DNA from: an uncultured Eubacteriales bacterium
GTDB taxonomy: Bacteria; Bacillota; Clostridia; Oscillospirales; Oscillospiraceae
Assembly: GCA_900554855.1 (NCBI GenBank)
Contig: USIZ01000009.1
Span: 1-14,324, forward strand
Reading direction: 5' to 3'
DNA: 14,324 nt
Shown here: positions 1 to 6,152 of the stretch, in pieces
Position numbering within the stretch: the stretch's first letter is position 1
How the letters are laid out: each line of letters begins with the position of its first letter
Position numbers and translations under genes: made by a program
Notes under the pieces: model-generated
What the model was told of the DNA's origin: nothing
What the model saw: only the letters and a program-made list of their open reading frames with translations
Databases searched by the model: none

Positions 1-248
1 TCCAGCCGGGCATGGCCGTCCTCGTCATCGGTCAGGTAGCACTTCACCCGGTTCGTCCCGGTGCGCGCCTGCTTCAGCGCCTCGTCCACCTCGTCCCAGC
101 AGCTCTTGTTCTCGTCGGCAAACTGCTCAAAGTCCGCCTCCTCCTCGACCACCAGCCCGCCTACGCCCAGCGCAGTCAGGTAGGCGCACACCGGCTCTAT
201 GCCCGCGGCGGTGGTGTCAATGCTCACTTCCAGCCAGATCTGTTCCAT
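1..248 (-). CDS. prmA: PrmA, ribosomal protein L11 methyltransferase (N-terminal part, cut by window edge)
   Basis: Reading leftwards from an ATG at 246-248 there is an open frame of about 82 codons that runs off the left edge. It begins MEQIWLEVSIDTTAAGIEPV and continues with an acidic DFEQFADENKSCWDEVDE stretch. I recognise this as the N-terminal substrate-recognition domain of clostridial PrmA, which methylates ribosomal protein L11. The SAM-binding domain is beyond the edge, so catalytic residues cannot be seen. An AGGAG ribosome-binding site sits six bases upstream of the ATG and a good promoter lies at 280-308. The gene is on the same strand as the BMC operon but separated from it by a terminator, so it is probably an unrelated housekeeping neighbour marking the locus boundary. 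Recognition is from memory of the family. Confidence 0.8.
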   Translation of the reverse strand, partial: MEQIWLEVSIDTTAAGIEPVCAYLTALGVGGLVVEEEADFEQFADENKSCWDEVDEALKQARTGTNRVKCYLTDDEDGHARL

Positions 249-279
249 AAAGCTCTCCTTTTTCATGCTTAGTGTTTCT

Positions 280-308
280 ATTGTACCCCAGATCGGGAAA
301 AGTCGCAA
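280..308 (-). promoter_or_regulatory. Sigma-70-type promoter of prmA
   Basis: Read on the minus strand, a -35 box TTGCGA (303-308) and a -10 box TACAAT (280-285) are separated by exactly 17 bases. The prmA start codon lies about 30 bases downstream, giving a short leader. It shows that prmA is transcribed independently of the BMC operon. Confidence 0.7.
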
Positions 309-369
309 GAATGACATGGGCGGGAAATCTCCCTCCTGTTCCGGCGCCCCAAAACACCGCTCAAATGCC

Positions 370-410
370 AAAACAAAAAGAGCGACTGCATTCCCAGCAA
401 GTCGCTCTTT
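370..410 (-). terminator. Rho-independent terminator of the BMC operon
   Basis: A perfect 11-bp inverted repeat (377-387 with 400-410; arm AAAGAGCGACT) starts right after the TAG stop of the last BMC-P gene. On the minus strand the stem is followed by TTGTTTT, a short U-rich tail. It separates the BMC operon from prmA. Confidence 0.85.
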
Positions 411-704
411 CTAATAGTGAATGATGGTCTCCTTACCGTTGAAGGAGTAGCTGTCCACGATGCCGCAGATCACCAGATCAACGATGGCATACTCGTCGTC
501 CAGCAGCATGTTGCCTGCGCCGCCGTCGATGTTGACCAGCACGATGTCGCCCACACCGGCGTCTGCACAGTCGAAGGCGATCAAGCGCGGCCCGGTGGGC
601 GTGCCGTCCGGCTCCAGATACTGCACCAGCATCAGCTTATAGCCGTTGTAGCCGTCGTCTTTGATGGTGGACACCACATTGCCCACCACTTTTGCAATTC
701 GCAC
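411..704 (-). CDS. BMC-P pentameric shell vertex protein (EutN/CcmL family), last gene of operon
   Basis: This 97-residue protein has the EutN/CcmL (Pfam BMC vertex) pattern: MRIAKVVGNVVSTIKD at the N-terminus, an LMLVQYLEPDG strand, the conserved IAFDCADAGVGDIVLV core and a C-terminal VDLVICGIVDSYS strand. Members form pentamers that cap the vertices of the icosahedral shell. The start is GTG at 702-704, chosen because AGGAGG lies nine bases upstream and the protein then begins exactly where the family begins. It is the third BMC-P of the locus, separated from the preceding one by a 228-base spacer rich in hairpins, so its expression may differ from that of the other shell genes. It ends directly at the operon terminator. 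Confidence 0.92.
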   Translation of the reverse strand: MRIAKVVGNVVSTIKDDGYNGYKLMLVQYLEPDGTPTGPRLIAFDCADAGVGDIVLVNIDGGAGNMLLDDEYAIVDLVICGIVDSYSFNGKETIIHY

Positions 705-742
705 CCGATCTCCCCTCCTTCAATTCCAGTGATTCCATCTCT

Positions 743-930
743 ACCGCTTCCTGCGGTTTCACAGAATTTCGCTCGCCGCAGTGAGCGAAACAAATTTCAG
801 TCCGTCCAAACTCAGGGCGTGTACCTGAGTTTGGACACCCTGCGCGGACAGGCGGGGGACTTTTGCTCTGCAATCAAGCCCGCCTGTCCGCGGAACCCCT
901 CTTTTCGGGAAGGAAACCTTCCCGAAAAGA
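743..930. repeat. Cluster of five consecutive inverted repeats between two BMC-P genes
   Basis: The spacer between the BMC-P genes holds no credible gene but five hairpins in a row: 743-757 (5-bp arms ACCGC/GCGGT); 767-790 (8-bp arms TTTCGCTC/GAGCGAAA); 804-836 (perfect 13-bp arms GTCCAAACTCAGG); 843-892 (perfect 14-bp arms CGCGGACAGGCGGG); and 900-930 (perfect 14-bp stem, 3-base loop). None is followed by a U-tract in the direction of transcription, so they are not ordinary terminators. They look like an interspersed palindromic repeat element or a series of mRNA processing/stability structures. The 900-930 hairpin starts three bases after the TGA of the upstream gene. Confidence 0.85.
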
Positions 931-932
931 AG

Positions 933-1199
933 TCAAAGTTCCTCGTTATAGGTGTCAATGAAGCCAACGATCGAGGCGTCCGCCGGGATCCGAAGGCCCC
1001 GGAAGATCCGGGATGCCTCCTTGGAGCCGATCAGATAGACGTAATCGCCCAGACCCGCCTGACGGGTGTGATCGGCCGCAATGATGAGGCCGGCCTCTTT
1101 TCCGTTTTCGATCTTGCGAACGATCAGCAGAGGAACGCCCTCAAGACCCGAGTCCTTCACCGTGGCGACCACCGATCCCGACACTACGCCGGCATACAT
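933..1199 (-). CDS. BMC-P pentameric shell vertex protein (EutN/CcmL family)
   Basis: This 88-residue protein is a second EutN/CcmL-type vertex protein: MYAGVVSGSVVATVKDSGLEG, then PLLIVRKIENGKE, then the core LIIAADHTRQAGLGDYVYLI and a final ADASIVGFIDTYN strand. It lacks the longer linkers of the other two BMC-P proteins and is the shortest of the three. It starts three bases after the stop of the BMC-H gene, with a GAGGAAGAGG ribosome-binding sequence inside the end of that gene, so the two are probably translationally coupled. Having three divergent BMC-P genes in one locus is common in metabolosome operons. Whether each occupies a different vertex is unknown. Confidence 0.92.
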   Translation of the reverse strand: MYAGVVSGSVVATVKDSGLEGVPLLIVRKIENGKEAGLIIAADHTRQAGLGDYVYLIGSKEASRIFRGLRIPADASIVGFIDTYNEEL

Positions 1200-1202
1200 G
1201 AA

Positions 1203-1496
1203 TTAGGCCTCTTCCTCGCCGCGGTCCAGATGGGGCAGGATGAACTCCACGTCGGAATGGGGACGAGGGATCACATGGACACCGTACAGCTCGCCCACGC
1301 GCTTGGCGGAAGCGGCACCGGCATCAACAGCGGCCTTGACAGCGCCCACGTCGCCGCGGACCATAACGGTGACCAGACCGGAGCCGATCTGCACCTTGCC
1401 GATCAGATGGACGTTAGCAGCCTTGACCATAGCATCAGCGGCCTCGATGGCGCCGATCAGGCCGCGGGTCTCGACCATACCAAGAGCTTCTTTCAT
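1203..1496 (-). CDS. BMC-H hexameric shell protein (PduA/PduJ-like)
   Basis: This 97-residue protein carries one BMC domain that closely follows PduA/PduJ: EALGMVETRGLIGAIEAADAM, then a pore loop QIGSG (residues 36-40), the VMVRGDVGAVKAAVDAGAA helix and HVIPRPHSDVE. Such proteins tile the facets of the shell as hexamers, and the central pore passes small metabolites. The pore Gly-Ser-Gly is kept, but the residue just before it is Gln where PduA has Lys, so the pore entrance may be less charged. It is the only BMC-H in the window, so it should be the bulk facet protein unless others are encoded elsewhere. A GGAGG site lies eight bases before the ATG, and a 65-base gap follows the BMC-T gene. 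Confidence 0.95.
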   Translation of the reverse strand: MKEALGMVETRGLIGAIEAADAMVKAANVHLIGKVQIGSGLVTVMVRGDVGAVKAAVDAGAASAKRVGELYGVHVIPRPHSDVEFILPHLDRGEEEA

Positions 1497-1561
1497 AATA
1501 AAAACCTCCGTAAATGAATTTTTTGGTTTTTTACCTGATTTATTGTTGCGGGGAAATGTAT

Positions 1562-2107
1562 TTATCCAATCGCCTTGAGCATATCAGGGTGGGGCGAGGG
1601 GATCACAGCGCTTTGGGCCATCAGGCCCTGGGTCTCCTCCAGTGCCTCAGCGGCCTTGATGGAGGACTGCACAGCGGCGACCTCGCCGTTGAGCAGGATA
1701 AAGGATTTTCCGCCCAGACCTCTGCCCAGACGCACCTCCAGCAGATCGACCTCAGCCGCTTTGGCGGCGGCATCGGCGGCGTGGACGGCGGCGCAGAGGG
1801 AGTAAGTCTCCATGATGCCGAGGGCGTCCAGACGATCCACCATGGTGCAGGCGGAGATGGCGGGGGCAACCTGCGGGTCCACGTTGGGAATAACCAGGCT
1901 GTCGATGAGCAGGTTTTCCGCCACTTCCCTGCCCGCCTCAACGGCGGAACGGACGGCGGCCACCTCTCCGGCCACCACGATGTAATACTTGCCGGCGCAG
2001 ACACAGCCCGCGCTGACCAGCTCCACCTCGGCGGCCTTCAGCATGGCGTCACAAGCCAGGATACCGGTGGGAATGCTCATAATTTCGTTCATACCAATGG
2101 CACCCAT
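1562..2107 (-). CDS. BMC-T trimeric shell protein with Fe-S pore cysteine (PduT-like)
   Basis: This 181-residue protein has two BMC domains in tandem (about 1-90 and 92-181), the layout of single-layer BMC-T pseudohexamers. It resembles PduT along its length: AIG.N.I.SIPTGI..CDAMLKAA at the start, GCVCAGKYY at 34-42, a linker VIPNVDPQVAPAIS, then MDRLDALGIMETYS and a C-terminal VIPSPHPDML. Cys37 sits in the position of the PduT pore cysteine that, in trimers, holds a [4Fe-4S] cluster; Cys35 is an extra cysteine next to it. The PduS-like gene lies immediately upstream, four bases away, and PduT and PduS are thought to work as an electron relay across the shell. The ribosome-binding site AAGGAAG overlaps the upstream stop. 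Confidence 0.92.
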   Translation of the reverse strand: MGAIGMNEIMSIPTGILACDAMLKAAEVELVSAGCVCAGKYYIVVAGEVAAVRSAVEAGREVAENLLIDSLVIPNVDPQVAPAISACTMVDRLDALGIMETYSLCAAVHAADAAAKAAEVDLLEVRLGRGLGGKSFILLNGEVAAVQSSIKAAEALEETQGLMAQSAVIPSPHPDMLKAIG

Positions 2108-2111
2108 AGCT

Positions 2112-3410
2112 TCACTTCCTTATCTCGATGAACTCGCCGGTCACCTGGGTGACGGTGCCGTCGATGGAGGCGTGGATATTGGCCCCCATTCCGTTGGGCT
2201 GGGCAATGAGCTGACCCCGGGAGACGCTCTGTCCCACGGAGACCAGCGGGGTGTCCGGCCCGCCGATGTGCATTTTCAGCGGGATCTTCACATCATCGCA
2301 GACGACGGCCTCCCCCATGGGGGCGTCCACGTCGTACTTCTTGAGATCCAGCCGGTACAGGAGCCGGTTGGTGGGCAGGCGCTTGTTGGCAAAGCCCCCG
2401 TCCGGCTCAAATTTGACTTCTTTTACCGGCTTCACGCCCTGGCTTTGCAGCTTGGCCTTGGCTCTCTGCATGGCCTGATTTGGCTTCAGGCCGAAGTTGC
2501 AGGCGAAGAAGGTACACAGGCCGCAGTCGCAGCAGGAGAAGATGCCGTTCACATCACCGATCAGCGTGTCGTTCCCGGAGGCCAGCGCCCGCATGGCCTT
2601 ATGGGGCTGAACATTCAGGCCCATGGCGTTGCGGGGACACAGCTGAGTGCACATGCTGCACTGGCTGCACGCCGCCCGGGCGATGACCGCATCCCGGGGG
2701 GAGGTGGTCTTTTTCGCCACGATGGGATGATTTCTGGGGATGGCCAACAGGCCGCCGGTGGTTTTGGTGACGCTCTGGCTCAGATCATCGGTGAGCTTGC
2801 CCATGAGCGGGCCGCCCACGATGAAGGTGCAGTCTCCGATGGCGCCGCCCGCCGCATCCAGCAGTTTGGAAAGTGGCGTACCGATGGAGGCGCTGACGGT
2901 GACCGGTCTTGCGACCGCGCCGCCCACCGTCACCAGCTTGTCGGTAACGGGCGTGCCCTCCATGGCGTGGGCGATGTTCAGCACCGTGCTCACGTTGCTG
3001 ACCACGCACCCCACATCCAGCGGGATGCCGCCGGTGGGCACGGTCTTACCGGTGATGCTGAACACCAGGTTCTGCTCGTCTCCGGCGGGATAGAAGGAAT
3101 CGGAGAGGTAAAGCTCCACCTTCGTGCCCTTGACTGCCGCGCTCAGCGCGGCCACCGCACCCTCATAGTGCTTTTTCAGGGCGATGACCGCCCGCTTGGC
3201 GCCCAAGTGATCCCGGATGGCCCGAATCGTGCGGACGATCTCCGGGGCGTGGAGCTCCATCACATGGCGATCGGTGCGCAGCAGCGGCTCGCACTCGATG
3301 CCGTTGACGATGAAGATCTCCGCCTTGCAGCTGAGCTTCCGATCCGTAGGGAATCCGGCGCCGCCTGCGCCCACGACACCGGCGTCGCGGATCTGATCGA
3401 TCAGTCCCAT
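2112..3410 (-). CDS. pduS: PduS/RnfC-type flavin and Fe-S electron-transfer protein of the BMC
   Basis: The 432-residue protein has the order expected for PduS: an N-terminal GVVGAGGAGFPT flavin/nucleotide-binding loop (residues 11-22) followed by ECEPLL, a middle SLBB-like region, two [4Fe-4S] ferredoxin-like motifs (C248, C251, C254, C258, and C293-C304 with C296 and C299), and a C-terminal RnfC-like sandwich ending SIDGTVTQVTGEFIEI. In Pdu systems PduS reduces cobalamin using NADH. No B12-dependent enzyme or B12 gene is visible here, so it more likely reoxidises NADH made by the aldehyde dehydrogenase and passes electrons out through the adjacent PduT-like pore protein. It starts five bases after the aldehyde dehydrogenase stop with no strong ribosome-binding site, suggesting translational coupling. 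Confidence 0.88.
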   Translation of the reverse strand: MGLIDQIRDAGVVGAGGAGFPTDRKLSCKAEIFIVNGIECEPLLRTDRHVMELHAPEIVRTIRAIRDHLGAKRAVIALKKHYEGAVAALSAAVKGTKVELYLSDSFYPAGDEQNLVFSITGKTVPTGGIPLDVGCVVSNVSTVLNIAHAMEGTPVTDKLVTVGGAVARPVTVSASIGTPLSKLLDAAGGAIGDCTFIVGGPLMGKLTDDLSQSVTKTTGGLLAIPRNHPIVAKKTTSPRDAVIARAACSQCSMCTQLCPRNAMGLNVQPHKAMRALASGNDTLIGDVNGIFSCCDCGLCTFFACNFGLKPNQAMQRAKAKLQSQGVKPVKEVKFEPDGGFANKRLPTNRLLYRLDLKKYDVDAPMGEAVVCDDVKIPLKMHIGGPDTPLVSVGQSVSRGQLIAQPNGMGANIHASIDGTVTQVTGEFIEIRK

Positions 3411-3415
3411 AGGCG

Positions 3416-4840
3416 TCAGATAATGCGGAAGCCGTCCTCCAGCACGCAGCGGCGGGCGCGGGTAAAGCTGCGGGCCGAGGTGAGTCCCTCACCGGTGGGC
3501 GTGGCAATGGTCAGGGTGGCGTAACCCTCGCCATTGAAACCAACACCGGCGGTGGAGGGGCCGTTCTTCACAAAGATGGTGGTGTTCAGCGCCTTGGCCG
3601 CCTTGCTCATGTTGAGGTAGTTGGTGGAGTGCATCAGAGCGGAATGCCAGCAGCCCCTCTCGGCCTCTACGGCACGGTCGATGGCCTGATCCACGTTGTC
3701 GCAGCGGACGCAGCCCAGCACGGGCATCAGCATCTCCACCACCACGAAGGGGTGATCCTTGGGCACTTCGGCGATGACCAGCCGGGGCGCGCCGGAATAG
3801 GAGACGCCGGAGGCGTCCATGATATAGGTGGCGTCGTGGCCGACGAACTTGCGGTTGATGACGTACTTGCCGTCCTTGTTGATGAGCACGGTGCGGACGA
3901 TCTTGTCGATGTCCTCGCCCTTGACCAGCCATGCGCCGTTCTTCTGCATCTCGCTCATGAGCTGATCGTAGACGGTGTTCACACAGAACACTTCCTTCTC
4001 AGCCACGCACAGCACGTTGTTGTCAAAGGATGCGCCGTCCACGATGTCCTTGGCCGCCTTGGGGATGCGGGCGGTTTCGTCCACGATGACAGGAGGATTG
4101 CCCGGACCGGCGGCAATACACTTCTTGCCGGTCTTCATCGCCACGCCCACGACCGCCTCACCGCCGGTGACGCTGAGCAGCTTGATCTTGGGGTGGTTCA
4201 TAATGACGGCGCTGGTCTCCATATTGGGCTTGGTGGGGCAGCAGATCAGGCCCATGGGGCCGCCCGCCGCCACAATGGCCTCGTTCAGGATGCGCATGGC
4301 CTCCTGGGAGCACTTGGTGGCGCTGGGGTGGGGGTTGAATACCACCGCGTTGCCGCCGGCGATCATGCTGATGGAGTTGTTGATAACCGTGCCGGGCGGG
4401 TTGGTGGATGGGGTGATGGAGCCGATGACGCCAAAGGGGGCCTGCTCCACCAGAGTCATGCCGTGGTCACCGGTGAACACGCGGGGAACGATGTCCTCGG
4501 TGCCGGGAGTCTTGTTGGCCACCAGCAGGATCTTGGCGATCTTGTCGGGGACCTTGCCGTAGCCGGTCTCGTCGTGAGCCATCTGGGCGAGCTTTTCAGC
4601 GTTCTCCCGGGCGGCGCGGCGCATAGCGCGGATCAGCTTTTCCCGCTGATCCATGGTCATGGCGACCAGCTTTTTCTGAGCGGCGATGGCGGCGTCCACG
4701 CAGTCCTCCGCCCGGTCAAACATCCAGCCGTTGCCCGCGCCGCACGCACCGGCCGGTGCGGAAGCGGAGGCGGTCTGCTGATTGTTCATCTGGGCAATGG
4801 TTGCCTGAACGATCTGCTCGATCTGCTCTTTTGAAAGCAT
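3416..4840 (-). CDS. CoA-acylating aldehyde dehydrogenase (PduP/EutE-like) with N-terminal encapsulation helix
   Basis: This 474-residue protein belongs to the PduP/EutE family, which oxidises an aldehyde with NAD+ and CoA to the acyl-CoA. Landmarks are ETGYGKVPDKIAKN-like residues 91-104, the SITPSTNPPGTVINN segment (141-155), LLSVTGGEAVV (221-231) and the catalytic cysteine in SFDNNVLCVAEKEV (Cys278). The first 20 residues (MLSKEQIEQIVQATIAQMNN) form a short amphipathic helix, followed by an Ala/Ser/Gly linker, which is the typical encapsulation peptide layout that docks cargo to the shell. Its substrate should be the aldehyde released by the operon's aldolase: acetaldehyde or methylthioacetaldehyde. 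Specificity cannot be read from the sequence. It sits six bases downstream of a BMC-P gene. Confidence 0.95.
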   Translation of the reverse strand: MLSKEQIEQIVQATIAQMNNQQTASASAPAGACGAGNGWMFDRAEDCVDAAIAAQKKLVAMTMDQREKLIRAMRRAARENAEKLAQMAHDETGYGKVPDKIAKILLVANKTPGTEDIVPRVFTGDHGMTLVEQAPFGVIGSITPSTNPPGTVINNSISMIAGGNAVVFNPHPSATKCSQEAMRILNEAIVAAGGPMGLICCPTKPNMETSAVIMNHPKIKLLSVTGGEAVVGVAMKTGKKCIAAGPGNPPVIVDETARIPKAAKDIVDGASFDNNVLCVAEKEVFCVNTVYDQLMSEMQKNGAWLVKGEDIDKIVRTVLINKDGKYVINRKFVGHDATYIMDASGVSYSGAPRLVIAEVPKDHPFVVVEMLMPVLGCVRCDNVDQAIDRAVEAERGCWHSALMHSTNYLNMSKAAKALNTTIFVKNGPSTAGVGFNGEGYATLTIATPTGEGLTSARSFTRARRCVLEDGFRII

Positions 4841-4846
4841 GAATCA

Positions 4847-5161
4847 TTACACCTTCTTTTTGTTGTCTTTTTCCTTGCTGAAAATCCGTTTGTTTCCAAG
4901 GTCAACGTAGTCGATGATGGCGACAATGGCGGTGTCGGAGGGTTTGTTCTCCGTCACCTCCGTCTGGCGGGAGGACGAGCCGGAGACGATCATGACAACC
5001 TCTCCCTCGCCCGCGCCGCAGGCGTCAAAGGCCACGACCACGTTTCCCTTTTCTTCAAAGCTCTCAATGTCAATCGGCTTGACCAGCAGCATTTTCAAGC
5101 CCTGCAATTTTGCGGACTTGCTGGTGCTGACCACAGTGCCGACCACTCTTGCCAGCTGCAT
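4847..5161 (-). CDS. BMC-P pentameric shell vertex protein (EutN/CcmL family), promoter-proximal copy
   Basis: This 104-residue protein shows the vertex-protein fold pattern: MQLARVVGTVVSTSKSAKLQG, MLLVKPIDIE, the core VVAFDACGAGEGEVVMIVSGSS and a final TAIVAIIDYVD strand. The GAGEGEVV and GSSSRQ segment is typical of the EutN/PduN branch. A Lys-rich tail (KEKDNKKKV) extends past the usual end. The gene lies between pduL and the aldehyde dehydrogenase, with an AAAGGAGG site overlapping the end of pduL. It is the only shell gene in the enzyme half of the operon, which may help couple vertex protein supply to cargo. Confidence 0.93.
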   Translation of the reverse strand: MQLARVVGTVVSTSKSAKLQGLKMLLVKPIDIESFEEKGNVVVAFDACGAGEGEVVMIVSGSSSRQTEVTENKPSDTAIVAIIDYVDLGNKRIFSKEKDNKKKV

Positions 5162-5176
5162 GGCGTTCCTCCTTTC

Positions 5177-6073
5177 TCAGACCCGGACGATCTTGATCCC
5201 GGTCTCAGCGGCCCGATCGACCGCCGCAGGAGTGATGAGCGCCTTCTTGGTGCAGGGGATCTGGGTGTGGTTGTCCCGGAACGCGTCGTTCACGTCGCGC
5301 TCGGTCACCAGCTCCAGCGGCTCCTGTTCAGGTTCCGGTTCTGCTTTGGGCGCCGGAGCCGTACCGGCAGCCGCGCCCGCTCCGCAGGTGCAGCCTCCGC
5401 CGCTCTGGCAGGTGCCCTTGCAGTGGTGCTCCGGCTCGCCGGGGAACACCAGCTCCACCAAATCGCCGTTTTTCAGCGCACAGGCATTGGCCTCGTCCGT
5501 GTCGATGTGCACCTCCAGCTCATGGGCAGCGCCGACGCGGCAAACCACGTTCTCCAGCAGACAGGGCCGAGGTCCGGTCACCCGGACGGAGAGCACCTGG
5601 CCGTTGTGGACGCCGTAGGCCTGGGCCTGCTCATCGGTGAAGTGCAGGTGCCGGGCAGCGATGATAACGCCCTTCGTCAGGTTCAGCTCGCCCTTGGGTC
5701 CGATGATCTTCAGACCTGGGGTGCCCTCGATATCGGCGGACATTCGGATGGGGCAGTCTTTGATGCCCAGCTTCATGGCGTCGGTAAAGGACAGCTCCAC
5801 CTGGGTATAGGGCCGGGCAGGGCCGAGGATGCGCACCTTGTCGATCTGACCCTTGGGCCCTACCAGCGTCAGCTGCTCCTTGGAGGCATACTGGCCGGGC
5901 TGGACGATGGGCTTCAGGGGATCGAGCTGGTAGCCTGGGCCAAACAGCGTCTCAATGTCCCGGGCCGTCAGGTGGACGTGCCGGGCGGAAATACCCACCG
6001 GCACGAACTTGCTGCCCTGTCGGGCCAGCTCGGTCAGAACACAGTGGCGGATGGCCGTTTCGTCAAGTGCCAA
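5177..6073 (-). CDS. pduL: PduL-type phosphotransacylase with unusual Cys-rich linker and EutQ/EutT-like C-terminal module
   Basis: The core (about residues 22-212) is a PduL phosphate acyltransferase, which converts acyl-CoA plus phosphate to acyl-phosphate and recycles CoA inside the compartment. Its zinc ligands are recognisable in VGISARHVHLT (H32, H34), the second-domain ARHLHFT (H142, H144) and EVHIDTDEA (H189). An N-terminal helix of about 20 residues may be an encapsulation peptide. At 298 residues it is well above the usual ~210. The extra part is a Cys-rich stretch (C218, C222, C228, C230), an Ala/Pro/Glu linker and a last domain (about 254-298) with LVTERDVNDAF and ALITPAAVDRAAETGIKIV, like the N-terminus of EutQ/EutT. 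The start is TTG at 6071-6073, forced by a TGA directly before it. Confidence 0.9.
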   Translation of the reverse strand: MALDETAIRHCVLTELARQGSKFVPVGISARHVHLTARDIETLFGPGYQLDPLKPIVQPGQYASKEQLTLVGPKGQIDKVRILGPARPYTQVELSFTDAMKLGIKDCPIRMSADIEGTPGLKIIGPKGELNLTKGVIIAARHLHFTDEQAQAYGVHNGQVLSVRVTGPRPCLLENVVCRVGAAHELEVHIDTDEANACALKNGDLVELVFPGEPEHHCKGTCQSGGGCTCGAGAAAGTAPAPKAEPEPEQEPLELVTERDVNDAFRDNHTQIPCTKKALITPAAVDRAAETGIKIVRV

Positions 6074-6152
6074 TCATGGATCACCAACTTTCTTTCCACA
6101 CTGCTCCGGCTCAGCGCCGGGGCATGGCTTTCTGGGATATGCTTTTTATCGC

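Noticed and set aside
637..873. A 78-codon minus-strand open frame overlapping the start of the last BMC-P gene and the hairpin array
   Set aside because: It is made mainly of palindromic repeat sequence, has no ribosome-binding site or family resemblance, and overlaps a clear shell gene in another frame.
743..930. CRISPR array
   Set aside because: The inverted repeats differ from one another in sequence and there are no regularly spaced identical direct repeats or spacers.
417..1517. Long plus-strand open frames opposite the BMC genes (also at 1989-3524, 3629-4834, 5267-6346, 7041-8384, 9139-10305)
   Set aside because: They are antisense shadows of high-GC coding sequence: low complexity His/Gly/Asp-rich products, no ribosome-binding sites, and strong real genes on the other strand.
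6102..6124. GC-rich hairpin between the aldolase and pduL genes as a terminator
   Set aside because: The stem is short with a mismatch in the transcribed strand and no U-tract follows, so it is at most a weak intercistronic structure.
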